The notes beneath the pieces are model-generated. The model was not told the DNA's origin. It saw nothing but the letters and a program-made list of their open reading frames with translations, and searched no databases. 25,665 bases of DNA from JBBITW01 sp037440525 (lineage in GTDB: Bacteria > Desulfobacterota > BSN033 > UBA1163). Within the stretch, counting starts at the first letter, position 1. Each line of letters opens with the position of its first letter. Positions 1 to 8,841 of the stretch are shown here, one piece after another. Both the position numbers and the translations under genes were made by a program. Location of the stretch: assembly GCA_037440525.1 (NCBI GenBank), contig JBBITW010000034.1, positions 1 to 25,665 of the forward strand, in the 5' to 3' direction.

Positions 1-10
1 TTATTTCCCT

Positions 11-34
11 CGAATCCTTGACCCCTTGAATCCT
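11..34. repeat. Short degenerate tandem repeat of a TTGAATCC-like unit
   Basis: Three imperfect 8-nt units (CGAATCC, TTGACCCC, TTGAATCC) follow one another. A cleaner two-unit version lies at 18975-18992, directly after a remnant of an S23-like gene. The rest of 1-183 is AT-rich and holds no gene that I can support. Confidence 0.45.
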
Positions 35-157
35 CATGATTTTATAAGATTTTCTTAGACATCCCTGTTAGATCACTAAATCCCACGCTTCAGTGATGCA
101 TTACGGTAAGTAATTTTTTTCTGTTGAATAATGGAATAAAATATGTAAATATTTTCA

Positions 158-163
158 TATAAT
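158..163 (+). promoter_or_regulatory. Possible -10 box upstream of the DUF4175-like gene
   Basis: A perfect TATAAT lies 20 nt before the GTG start at 184. No convincing -35 box sits at 16-18 nt spacing; the nearest TTGAAT, at 124-129, is too far away. A G-rich stretch at 173-177 could be the ribosome binding site. This is the only promoter-like signal at the head of the seven-gene cluster. Confidence 0.25.
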
Positions 164-183
164 ATTTTTCATGGGGGCTCTCG

Positions 184-3100
184 GTGACCAAAGATGAGAA
201 TTTTCACCGTGATTATGGCCTCCTTGAAGGATTCCTTCGGAGTATCTCTAATAGATTTCGGATACATGCTATTATTGAATCTCTCATTCTCCTCTCATCC
301 GGGATTATCCTGATCCTTTTAGGAAGCCTCTTCACGTTTGAGTTGAAAGAAAAATTACATTATCTTCCCATTTTTTATTCAATTTCATCTCTTGTTTTTA
401 TCTTTCTCCTCTTTCTCTTCATGTTCTTTCGAATATTTTCCAGACAGTCTCTCCTCAATGTGGCTAAAGAATTGGAGAAGAGGTTTTCCAATTTAAGGGA
501 TGATATTACAAATTCATTTCTACTTTTTAACGAAGCTAAAGAGGCCGAGGCTCGAGGTAAGATTTCAGACGTTTTAGTAAAGGCCCAGATTAAAAAGACA
601 GTTGAGGAGATTTCATCCATTAAAAAGAGTGATGTGGTGAGCCTAAAATCAGCATTCAGACATATGAGGTTACTTATACCACTTTCCTTTGCCTTTATGG
701 TTATACTGATTTTTGATCCAAATTTCTTAAATCGTTCCCTGGCACTCATCACCAATCCATTTTCAACGATACCGATAAAAAAGGCTTTCATTTCAATAGA
801 ACCTGAGAAACTGACCATCCTTCGTGGTTCTCCTCTTCTGATAAAAGCAAAGGTGGAGGGTAAAAGAGAAGAAAAACTTTTACTATCAATTTACCCTGAA
901 GGTCAAAAAGGGATTCATATCCCGATGGAGTCTGAAGGAGAGGGGAGATTTAAATTTGAAATCGCCTCTGCGCAGGTCTCCTTTAGTTTTCAAATCCATG
1001 GCGAGAACGGGAGCTCTCCCATGGGAAATATTACAGTTATTGATCCACCTGAAGTGAGTCATGTAAAACTGATCCTAAACCCACCTGACTATAGCAGACT
1101 TCCCGTGGAGGTAAGGGAGGATGGCCATATAGAAGCACTTAAGGGAACCATTGCCAGTATAGAGGCAAAGACTACAAAGGATATTGTTGAGGCAAGATTG
1201 ATAATTAATTTTGAAAATGAATCCTCCCTAATCGTTAAGGGAAAGAGGCTTTCTGGAAGCCTCCTCGTCTTTCAACCAGGAAATTATTCCATAAGAGTTA
1301 AGGATAAAGAAGGATTTGAAAACCCTAATCCCACACAATACAGGATAAACCTCATTGTGGATAATTTCCCCGAGGTAGAGCTCATAAATCCCACAGGATT
1401 TATGGAAGTCTCTGGCAATGAGGTTATTTCAATTCTATATAGAGCAAGGGACGATTTTGGTCTCACATCAGTAAGATTGAACTACGAAATACGTGGAAAG
1501 GAGAGGTTTATAACATTAAAACAGAAGATAGATGCCCGTATCCTCGGGCCTGAGATATTTAAGTGGGATCTCGCAGGTTTGAACCTCTCATCAGGTGACA
1601 GGGTTATATACAGAATAGAAGTTTCTGACAATGATACTGTTTCAGGACCTAAAAAAGGTTTTTCAAAGACCCTATCCTTTCTGGTAAGGGACGATAAGAT
1701 TCGTGCCTCGGAGGAGAGCGATCTCGCCAGAGAGATAGCAGAGAGACTGCTGGATCTTCTTTCCGATCACCTGGAGGAGCTCAAGGATAGAGAGTCTTTG
1801 AAAAAGGATATGGATGATATAGCTAAAAGAATAGATAAGGGCCTTGAAATGATGAGAGAAAGGATAGAACGTTTGGATCTCGAGGGACTGAAGCGAAATC
1901 TTCTTTCACTTAGGGACAGAATAAAAATAGAGTCAGATGAGAGGGTAACCCAGGAGCTCGAGAGGCTTGCCCTATTTTCTGAGGAGATAGCAAAGAGATT
2001 AAAGATGATGGAGATGGAGGCAATCTCTCGTGAGCTTCGAAACAGACAGAGGCGATTGATTGACTCATTAAAAGACCTCAAAGAAAATTTAAGCCAGGAA
2101 GAACTTGGCGAGGTTATGAAGGAGTTAAAAAGGATTGAAGAGCTTCTTCGGTCAGTAATGGAGACCTTGAGTAAAATGACTACTTCCCTTCCTCAGGAAT
2201 TTATAAATAGTCCTGAACTTAAAGGCCTTGATTTTCAGGATCTATTTAAGGATTTAGAGGAGCTCCGTAAAAGGCTTATGGCTAATGATATAAAAGGAGC
2301 CCTCGAAGTCGCTGAGAGGCTACTTCACTCACTCTCCGAGATGATGGCTGCCCTGGGAAGGGCAGGGAAAATGGCATTTCAAGCCCCATATGATAGACTC
2401 CAGGGAGAGATCTCCAGGGGGGCAGGGGAACTGGATAAGATCCTCGAAGAACAGAGAGATATTCTAAGTCGAACAGAGGGAATAGAAAGGGAGACAAAGA
2501 TTGCAATAGATGAAGAGATCCAAAAGAGACTGAAAAAGATGACTCCAGATATCCTGGATCTTCTAAAACAGCTCGAAGATTCAATCCCTCATGAACATAT
2601 GGAAAGGAATCTGATAAAAGACCTCGAATCACTTCTAAGGAAAGATAAATTTGAAGCTCTATACCGTATGCTCAGGGAACAGGAGAAGGAGCTTTCTCAA
2701 AATGATGATTTAAGGAAACTTTTAAAAGATTTAATCTTGAAGATCGAAGCCTTAAAACCATCATCCAAGGAGGTAATGAGTCAGGAAAATAGAATGAGGT
2801 TTCCAGGGCTATCACAGCGTGAAAATAATCTTAAAGAGAGGACCGCAAACCTGAGGGAGAAGCTTGAGATTATCAGTCAGCTCTTTCCGGGTATGGATAC
2901 AGGGATTTTAAATGACCTGAGGGAGGCAGAGAGCTCAATGGGAGAGGCAGAATCGATGCTTAAGAGTGAGGATGCCACAGGGGCAATACCACCTGAGATG
3001 GAGGCCATAAGGAGATTAACGAAATCCAGACAGTCAATCGATCAGATGGCCCAACAGATGGCAATGCAGATGCAGGCACAACGCTGGGGTTACCCCTTTG

Positions 3101-3351
3101 CATATGACCCGAGGCCTGGCTGGTATTATGGTCCATGGCTACCTATGCCAACCCTTCCTCAACCCGAATTCATGAGACCCAGAGAAAAGGGATATACAGG
3201 TATTGACCGTGAGGAGTTTGAACCACCCCCCAAGGATGCCTATAAGGCTCCTAAGATCCTGAGAGAAAAGACGATGGAATCATTAAAAGAAGGGATTCCA
3301 TCACAATATAGAAGGGAAGTTGAAAGATATCTAAGAGGAATAACAGAATGA
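184..3351 (+). CDS. DUF4175-like membrane-anchored coiled-coil protein
   Basis: This 1055-residue protein begins with GTG just after a G-rich site. Three hydrophobic segments (about residues 30-50, 61-83 and 162-178) are followed by a long region predicted to be outside the cytoplasm. Residues about 190-500 look like beta-rich, Ig-like modules. Residues about 510-950 are dense in charged heptads (Glu, Lys, Arg, Leu) and must be largely coiled coil. The tail around 1000-1030 is rich in Met, Pro, Trp and Tyr, and the last 35 residues are charged and helical. This architecture matches the DUF4175 family, which accompanies MoxR/VWA clusters. Function is unknown; a scaffold or substrate-handling role in the envelope is inference. 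It overlaps the next gene by 4 nt (ATGA), implying co-translation. The family assignment is from overall pattern, not a profile search. Confidence 0.75.
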   Translation: MTKDENFHRDYGLLEGFLRSISNRFRIHAIIESLILLSSGIILILLGSLFTFELKEKLHYLPIFYSISSLVFIFLLFLFMFFRIFSRQSLLNVAKELEKRFSNLRDDITNSFLLFNEAKEAEARGKISDVLVKAQIKKTVEEISSIKKSDVVSLKSAFRHMRLLIPLSFAFMVILIFDPNFLNRSLALITNPFSTIPIKKAFISIEPEKLTILRGSPLLIKAKVEGKREEKLLLSIYPEGQKGIHIPMESEGEGRFKFEIASAQVSFSFQIHGENGSSPMGNITVIDPPEVSHVKLILNPPDYSRLPVEVREDGHIEALKGTIASIEAKTTKDIVEARLIINFENESSLIVKGKRLSGSLLVFQPGNYSIRVKDKEGFENPNPTQYRINLIVDNFPEVELINPTGFMEVSGNEVISILYRARDDFGLTSVRLNYEIRGKERFITLKQKIDARILGPEIFKWDLAGLNLSSGDRVIYRIEVSDNDTVSGPKKGFSKTLSFLVRDDKIRASEESDLAREIAERLLDLLSDHLEELKDRESLKKDMDDIAKRIDKGLEMMRERIERLDLEGLKRNLLSLRDRIKIESDERVTQELERLALFSEEIAKRLKMMEMEAISRELRNRQRRLIDSLKDLKENLSQEELGEVMKELKRIEELLRSVMETLSKMTTSLPQEFINSPELKGLDFQDLFKDLEELRKRLMANDIKGALEVAERLLHSLSEMMAALGRAGKMAFQAPYDRLQGEISRGAGELDKILEEQRDILSRTEGIERETKIAIDEEIQKRLKKMTPDILDLLKQLEDSIPHEHMERNLIKDLESLLRKDKFEALYRMLREQEKELSQNDDLRKLLKDLILKIEALKPSSKEVMSQENRMRFPGLSQRENNLKERTANLREKLEIISQLFPGMDTGILNDLREAESSMGEAESMLKSEDATGAIPPEMEAIRRLTKSRQSIDQMAQQMAMQMQAQRWGYPFAYDPRPGWYYGPWLPMPTLPQPEFMRPREKGYTGIDREEFEPPPKDAYKAPKILREKTMESLKEGIPSQYRREVERYLRGITE

Positions 3352-4901
3352 GAAAGGTCGCTCTAATTTTTCTAATAATCATCCTGCCCTTAATGTCACA
3401 TGCCATCACAGATGATAATATACAGTCAATAACATCTATGCTTTCAGCCTGGGACGCAGAAGGGGCGTGGAGAGAGATAAAAGAAAACCTGATTAAAGAT
3501 GAAAAGGATTCACAACTACTCCATCTTGCCTCAAAGGTGGCATTTTTTAGAGGGCAGTATAATGAGGCATTGAGGTTGATTAAGGCCTCAATAGAATCAG
3601 GAGGGGATGAGAATAAGAAGAGGGATTTCCTGCTCTTCATAGAACAAACCATAAACGCTACATCAAATTTAAAAAGGTTTGAAAGCCCCCATTTCATCTT
3701 TTATATCAATGAAAAACAGGATGGTTTTCTCATCGACTATATCACAGAAGCAATGGAGAAGACTTATAACTCCATGGCCGAGAGATATGGCTTTAGACCT
3801 GATGAGAAGGTGAGGATTGAGATATTTCCTGACACAAAGAGTTTCTACTTTGCCTCCTCCCTTTCTGGGAGGGATATTGAAATCGGAGCAGTTGGTCAGG
3901 CGGAATTCAACAAATTGATGCTGCTCTCACCAGCAGCGCTCGTTCATGGATATCGCTGGCTTGATGCGATGAGTCATGAATATATGCATTACCTGATAGT
4001 CAAGATGACAGCCAACAATGCCCCCATATGGTTTCATGAGGGTCTGGCAAAGTATGAGGAGACAAGGTGGAGAAATGGTCCTTCGTATCTTTCTTCGATT
4101 AACGAAAGCCTCCTTTCAAGTGCCCTGAGAGAACGACGCCTATTGAGATTTGAGAGGATGGAGCCCTCTCTTGTTAGGCTTGATACCCCTGAGGAGGTTC
4201 AGCTTGCCTATGCACAGGCTGCCTCTGCAATAGAGTTCATCATTTCAAAGACAGGCCATAAGGGGCTTCAAGATATGATGAATGTAATGGCATCGAAGAA
4301 AAAAAGAGGAGCGGAAGAAGCGATAAGTGAGATACTGGGTTTGACATTCGATAAATTTGAAGCAAACTGGGAGGAATTCTTAAAATCAAAGGGACTGAAA
4401 GAGATAAAAGGTTCCAATCTTAAGCGTTATAAGATCAAGGAGGGAAGGGTTGATGAGGAGCGTATGGACATGGAGGAGATAAGATCTCTCGTTTCGAGAA
4501 ACAGAACCCATCTTGGAGATATTCTTAAAGAGAGAGGAAGGCTTAAAGCATCCCTTCTCGAATATCAAAGGGCCCTCAGGGAGACACCTGATTCTGTTCC
4601 AGTACTCAATAAGATATCCTCCCTGCTTATAGATTTAGGGAGGGAAGGAGAAGCCCTTGAGTTTTTGGAAAAGGCAAGGGTGATATCTCCTGATCACCCA
4701 ACAATCTATTTAAATATGGGAAATGCATACCTGAGGCTTCGGGATTTTAAAAAGGCGAAAGAGGCATTCAGGGAATCGATTGAGATAAACCCGTTCAATC
4801 CCGAGGTTCATAAAGGGTTGGCAAGGGTCTATGAGATCATGGGAGAGGGCTCTCTTGCCTCAAAGGAGATGGAGATATTCAATGGACTTATCAGTAGATG
4901 A
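3348..4901 (+). CDS. Exported peptidase MA-like metallopeptidase with C-terminal TPRs
   Basis: This 517-residue protein has an N-terminal signal peptide (hydrophobic residues 4-16, likely cleavage after SHA at 17-19). The first 100 residues look helical and TPR-like. A zinc-peptidase core follows: HEYMH at 210-214 is the HExxH motif, and FHEGLAKYEE at 229-238 supplies Glu231 as the likely third ligand, the gluzincin arrangement of peptidase MA family proteins. Residues about 385-505 contain at least three TPR units for protein binding. An AGAGGA ribosome site lies 8 nt before the ATG. It is coupled by 4-nt overlaps to the genes on both sides, so its activity is likely tied to the MoxR cluster. 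The substrate is unknown. All catalytic residues that I can check are present. Confidence 0.82.
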   Translation: MRKVALIFLIIILPLMSHAITDDNIQSITSMLSAWDAEGAWREIKENLIKDEKDSQLLHLASKVAFFRGQYNEALRLIKASIESGGDENKKRDFLLFIEQTINATSNLKRFESPHFIFYINEKQDGFLIDYITEAMEKTYNSMAERYGFRPDEKVRIEIFPDTKSFYFASSLSGRDIEIGAVGQAEFNKLMLLSPAALVHGYRWLDAMSHEYMHYLIVKMTANNAPIWFHEGLAKYEETRWRNGPSYLSSINESLLSSALRERRLLRFERMEPSLVRLDTPEEVQLAYAQAASAIEFIISKTGHKGLQDMMNVMASKKKRGAEEAISEILGLTFDKFEANWEEFLKSKGLKEIKGSNLKRYKIKEGRVDEERMDMEEIRSLVSRNRTHLGDILKERGRLKASLLEYQRALRETPDSVPVLNKISSLLIDLGREGEALEFLEKARVISPDHPTIYLNMGNAYLRLRDFKKAKEAFRESIEINPFNPEVHKGLARVYEIMGEGSLASKEMEIFNGLISR

Positions 4902-5923
4902 GGAGAAAAATGGAAGCAATAAAAGAAGAAAATATAGCTGATGAAGATCTGGCCCGTGTAGAGGAGATATGCAAAAAGAAGGCTGAGATCATAAGGGAGA
5001 TAAAGAAGGTGATCGTGGGCCAAGAAAAGGTGATTGATGAGATTCTTATTTCTCTATTCTGCAGGGGGCATTGTTTGCTTGTTGGTGTTCCAGGACTTGC
5101 AAAGACATTGCTCATATCAACACTTGCAGGTATTATGGAACTTAAGTTCAATCGCATCCAGTTTACACCAGACCTCATGCCCTCTGATATCACGGGGACA
5201 GACATCCTTGAGGAGGAGATTGGAAGCCGGAAGCGTTCTTTCAGATTTCTAAAGGGGCCTATCTTCACAAATATCCTCCTCGCAGATGAGATCAATCGCA
5301 CCCCTCCAAAGACACAGGCAGCGCTGCTTCAGGCAATGCAGGAGTATAAGGTCACTGCAGGAGGTGTGACACACTATCTCGAACTTCCGTTCTTTGTATT
5401 GGCAACAGAGAACCCTATTGAACAGGAGGGAACCTATCCACTTCCTGAGGCGCAGCTTGACAGGTTTATGTTTAACATAGGTATTGATTATCCTCCATTT
5501 GAACAGGAAATGGAGATTGTAGCAACCACTACATCCTCATATAAGCCTATTCTCAATAAGGTGATAAATGGAGAGAAGATTATAGATATCCAGGAGTTTG
5601 TGAGAAAGGTTCCTGTCTCTTCATATGTGATTGGATATGCTGTAAGGCTTGTGCGATCTTCGAGACCAAAGGAGCCTGAAGCGCCCCCGTTCGTTAAGGA
5701 GTGGGTGGAGTGGGGGGCAGGGCCGAGGGCATCTCAACACCTCATACTTGCCTCAAAGGCAAGGGCGATCATGGATGGGAGATATGTTGCGTCAGTTGAG
5801 GATGTGAGGGCTGTTTCCACTTCTATTCTCAGGCATAGAATTATTACCAATTTTAAGGCCCAGGCAGAGGGAATAAACTCTCTTGCCATAATAGAGAGAC
5901 TTCTTCAAGAGGTGAGGCCTTGA
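4898..5923 (+). CDS. MoxR-family AAA+ ATPase
   Basis: This is a cytoplasmic ATPase of the MoxR group (AAA_3), thought to act as a chaperone for assembly or metal loading of partner complexes, usually together with VWA proteins. Motifs in order: Walker A GVPGLAKT (63-70), Walker B LLADEINR (127-134), sensor region ATENP (169-173) and DRF (188-190), then the lid domain. The length, 341 residues, is normal. The start is ambiguous. ATG 4898 overlaps the upstream stop by 4 nt, as other junctions here do, but ATG 4910 (residue 5) is preceded by AGGAG at 4901-4905 and may be the real start. The neighbouring DUF58 and VWA genes are its expected partners. Confidence 0.95.
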   Translation: MRRKMEAIKEENIADEDLARVEEICKKKAEIIREIKKVIVGQEKVIDEILISLFCRGHCLLVGVPGLAKTLLISTLAGIMELKFNRIQFTPDLMPSDITGTDILEEEIGSRKRSFRFLKGPIFTNILLADEINRTPPKTQAALLQAMQEYKVTAGGVTHYLELPFFVLATENPIEQEGTYPLPEAQLDRFMFNIGIDYPPFEQEMEIVATTTSSYKPILNKVINGEKIIDIQEFVRKVPVSSYVIGYAVRLVRSSRPKEPEAPPFVKEWVEWGAGPRASQHLILASKARAIMDGRYVASVEDVRAVSTSILRHRIITNFKAQAEGINSLAIIERLLQEVRP

Positions 5924-6807
5924 ACTATTTTGACCCCAAGGTTCTTGCAAAGATAAAGAACCTTTACCTCCGGGCACGTATCGTTGTCAATGGATTCATG
6001 ATAGGGATTCATCCATCAAGGGCAAAGGGATTGAGTTCCGAGTTTGAAGAACACCGTGCCTATTCTCAGGGAGATGATCTTCGTAGGATCGACTGGAAGA
6101 CCTATGGAAAGTTCGATCGTTACTTTATCAAGGAATATCGAGAAGAGACAAATCTCAAGGCCTATATAATCCTTGACTCAAGCTCCTCCATGGGATATGG
6201 CTCTGATGGATGGACAAAGTTTGACTATGCTTCGACCCTTGCATCTTCACTTTCATATCTGATGCTCAGGCAACAGGATTCAGTTGGATTGATCCTCTTC
6301 TCAAACAGGATAGAAAGAATCATACCTCCAAAATCATCACACGGATATATCTTTACCATCCTTAGAGAACTGGAGGAGAAAAAACCCGAAGGCCAGACAA
6401 GGGTGGGCAAGATTCTTCAGGAGATTGCAGGTTCTCTCAGAAGCAAGGGCCTTACAGTTCTCATATCCGACCTTCTGGATGAACCTGAGGATATCCAGAA
6501 AGGATTAAGGCAGATTCGGGCAAGGGGAAGCGAGATCATAGTGTTTCACATCCTCGACAGGGATGAGCTTTACTTTCCCTTTAAGGAGCCTTCAATCTTT
6601 GAAGATATGGAAGAGGATGTAAAATTACATGTGGATCCTCCTTCTATCAGGTCCTCTTATCTGAGGGCTTTAAATTCCTTTATCGATAATCTTAGAGAAA
6701 CATGTGCTTCAAACATCATTGACTATAAACTTTTTGATACATCTAAGTCCCTTGATCTTGGCCTTGCATATTATCTCAGATGGAGGGAGAGATTTAAGCG
6801 CCGATGA
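5920..6807 (+). CDS. DUF58 domain protein, partner of MoxR
   Basis: This 295-residue soluble protein starts at a TTG that overlaps the MoxR stop by 4 nt. The sequence AAGAGGTGA at 5907-5915 supplies the ribosome site. The DUF58 signature YSQGDDLRRIDWK is at residues 48-60, followed by a VWA-like segment with ILDSSSSM at 84-91, which retains the DxSxS metal-binding (MIDAS) pattern. DUF58 proteins almost always sit next to moxR and are thought to be adaptors or targets of the ATPase. There is no signal peptide or membrane segment. A 63-nt gap separates it from the BatA-like gene, the only clear break inside the cluster. Confidence 0.93.
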   Translation: MNYFDPKVLAKIKNLYLRARIVVNGFMIGIHPSRAKGLSSEFEEHRAYSQGDDLRRIDWKTYGKFDRYFIKEYREETNLKAYIILDSSSSMGYGSDGWTKFDYASTLASSLSYLMLRQQDSVGLILFSNRIERIIPPKSSHGYIFTILRELEEKKPEGQTRVGKILQEIAGSLRSKGLTVLISDLLDEPEDIQKGLRQIRARGSEIIVFHILDRDELYFPFKEPSIFEDMEEDVKLHVDPPSIRSSYLRALNSFIDNLRETCASNIIDYKLFDTSKSLDLGLAYYLRWRERFKRR

Positions 6808-6826
6808 AAAAGGGGTTAAAAACATT

Positions 6827-6858
6827 TTGAATCTTACACTTTTTTAATCTTCTATATT
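6827..6858 (+). promoter_or_regulatory. Weak candidate internal promoter before the BatA-like gene
   Basis: TTGAAT (6827-6832) and TATATT (6853-6858) are separated by 20 nt, which is longer than ideal. Transcription would begin about 6 nt before the ATG at 6871. That ATG lacks a Shine-Dalgarno sequence, since the preceding bases are pyrimidine-rich, so a near-leaderless mRNA is possible. The spacing makes this tentative. Confidence 0.2.
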
Positions 6859-6870
6859 TCTTATTCTATT

Positions 6871-8841
6871 ATGAGCCTTACTTTTCTCAATCCTCTATTT
6901 TTACTTGGCCTCTCCGGAGGAATTCTTCCAATCCTGATCCATCGACTCACTAAAAGGAAGGCAATCAAGAGGGTTTTTCCTTCTCTGAGGCTTCTTGTAA
7001 AATCGCAAAATATCCACTCAAGGCCTGAAAGCTTGAAGCACATCCTGCTCCTGATCTTGAGAATTATTTTAATTCTAACCATTGCATTTATGATGGCTCA
7101 ACCCATTCTCGTGAGATCAGGACTTTTCACTGCCGGTGAGGAAGGGGTTAAGATATTGGTCATAGATAACTCTATGAGCATGGGATATATGGATGAAGGA
7201 GGCACACGCTTCAATCGTGCGAAGATTTTGACAGAGGAGGTTATAAAGGGTGTTAAGGGTCAATTCATTATTATTCCAACCTTTAAAAAAATAGAAAAAC
7301 CATATCAGAATGTTCCCATTTTATCAAAGGAGGAGGCTTTAAGGGAATTGTCAAGGATTTCACTCTCCCCCGAAAGAGGAGATCCAGGTAAATCATTGAG
7401 CCTTGCATTTAAGGGAATTAAAGAGAACGGATCGCGAGGAGATATCCTCTTTATAAGCGACATGGCAAGGGGAGATTGGAAGGGGTTTGACCCTTCTCAG
7501 CTCGGGATTGTGCCTTCAGAAAATAAAGTTACATTTTTAAGTATCGGGCAGAGAGAAAGTGATTCAAATCTCTCTATAAAAGGGGTGAATCTTAGAGAAG
7601 GAGATATGGTTCTTGGAAGCCATATCAATCTTGAGGTAATCATATCAAACCACTCAGATAAAAAGCTAAATAGCCTCGTGAAGCTTTATCTATCAGGGAT
7701 AAAGAGGGATGAGAAGTCAGTGGAGATAGACGCTCAGGCAGAGGAAAGGGTATATTTTGAACTCCTTTTAGATAAATCAGGCTGGGTTGATGGAAAGGTT
7801 GAGCTATCAGGTGATCGTTTGTCAGCTGATGATGTCTTCTATTTCTCTTTTAAGGTAAGAGATAAAATTAAAGTCCTTATAGTGGATGGAGATCCGAGGT
7901 TATCCATAAGGGCCACTGAGAGTTACTATCTGAAAAATGCCCTCAATCCCAGAGGATCTACAGGCTCTCCTTTCCTCCTCGATGTGATTTCAGAAGGAGA
8001 TCTCATTCTCATCGATCAAAAAACCTATGATGCATTCTTTCTTCTAAATATGAGAAGGCTTCCCGAGGAAAAGCTCTTTTCCATCCTGAAGGGAGGAAAA
8101 CCTGTATTTATCTTTCTCGGAGATCAGGTCATCCCTCAAGAGTATAATAATCTTTCGTTTCTTCCATGGAGAATCGAAGGGCTAAGAGAGGGTGAGACTT
8201 TAAAAATAGCAGAAATAGATGAAACTCATGGATTCCTTAAGTCCTTTTCAGGAGCGGAGGGAGAAAGCCTAAGGAGGGCAACATTTAGAAACTATTTTAA
8301 AATAGGCGGTTTGGGAAAGAGGCTCCTTATCTTTGAAAATGGGGAGCCCTTTTTGCTGGAGGAAGAGATTGAGGGGGGAAGACTATTTCTTTTCAGTTCA
8401 AGTGCTGATATCGATTGGAACGATTTACCACTGAAGGCTTCATACCTTCCTTTGATTCAGGGTTTGCTAAAATATTCTCTCAATATTAATAGAGATTCTT
8501 TCTCAAAAAATATTAGATATAAAGAACTCCCTGAAGGAGATTTCATTCAGATTGAAGGAGAAAGGGGAGGCCCGGGGATTTATAAAAGCACCTCTAAATC
8601 AGAGGATATGAGGTATTGTTTAAATTCTTCGTTTGATGAATCTGACCTTAATAAAATTTCAGCCAGAGATTTAAAGAAGATATTTGGAAATATAGATATA
8701 AGGGTTTCTGAATATAGAGGCGAAGAAGTTGAGGAACTCCTCGGCGTGCAAAAGGAGCTATGGCCTTACATACTTGGTTTTGTATTAATGGTTTTTGGAA
8801 TTGAGATGACTCTCTCCAATATCCTTCCAAAAGGGGAATGA
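6871..8841 (+). CDS. BatA-like membrane protein with VWA domain
   Basis: This 656-residue protein opens with the N-terminal BatA-type motif FLNPLFLLGLSGGILPILIH (residues 5-24, first membrane segment), which fixes the start at ATG 6871. A second membrane segment spans about 57-80. A VWA domain follows with VIDNSMSMG at 97-105; Asp99, Ser101 and Ser103 keep the MIDAS pattern. The middle region (about 230-560) is beta-rich, and a last membrane segment (about 630-650) ends the protein. Proteins of this type sit in the inner membrane with the VWA domain exposed and are paired with MoxR and DUF58 proteins in Bat (aerotolerance) type clusters. The exact function is unsettled. No ribosome binding site is visible upstream, unlike most genes around it. 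Confidence 0.87.
   Translation: MSLTFLNPLFLLGLSGGILPILIHRLTKRKAIKRVFPSLRLLVKSQNIHSRPESLKHILLLILRIILILTIAFMMAQPILVRSGLFTAGEEGVKILVIDNSMSMGYMDEGGTRFNRAKILTEEVIKGVKGQFIIIPTFKKIEKPYQNVPILSKEEALRELSRISLSPERGDPGKSLSLAFKGIKENGSRGDILFISDMARGDWKGFDPSQLGIVPSENKVTFLSIGQRESDSNLSIKGVNLREGDMVLGSHINLEVIISNHSDKKLNSLVKLYLSGIKRDEKSVEIDAQAEERVYFELLLDKSGWVDGKVELSGDRLSADDVFYFSFKVRDKIKVLIVDGDPRLSIRATESYYLKNALNPRGSTGSPFLLDVISEGDLILIDQKTYDAFFLLNMRRLPEEKLFSILKGGKPVFIFLGDQVIPQEYNNLSFLPWRIEGLREGETLKIAEIDETHGFLKSFSGAEGESLRRATFRNYFKIGGLGKRLLIFENGEPFLLEEEIEGGRLFLFSSSADIDWNDLPLKASYLPLIQGLLKYSLNINRDSFSKNIRYKELPEGDFIQIEGERGGPGIYKSTSKSEDMRYCLNSSFDESDLNKISARDLKKIFGNIDIRVSEYRGEEVEELLGVQKELWPYILGFVLMVFGIEMTLSNILPKGE

Noticed and set aside
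375..818. 147-codon leftward frame inside the DUF4175-like gene
   Set aside because: It is antisense to a well-supported gene, with serine- and phenylalanine-rich composition typical of a shadow frame.
3251..3697. 148-codon leftward frame across the first gene junction
   Set aside because: It is antisense to two coupled genes whose motifs are clear; there is no ribosome site or family resemblance.
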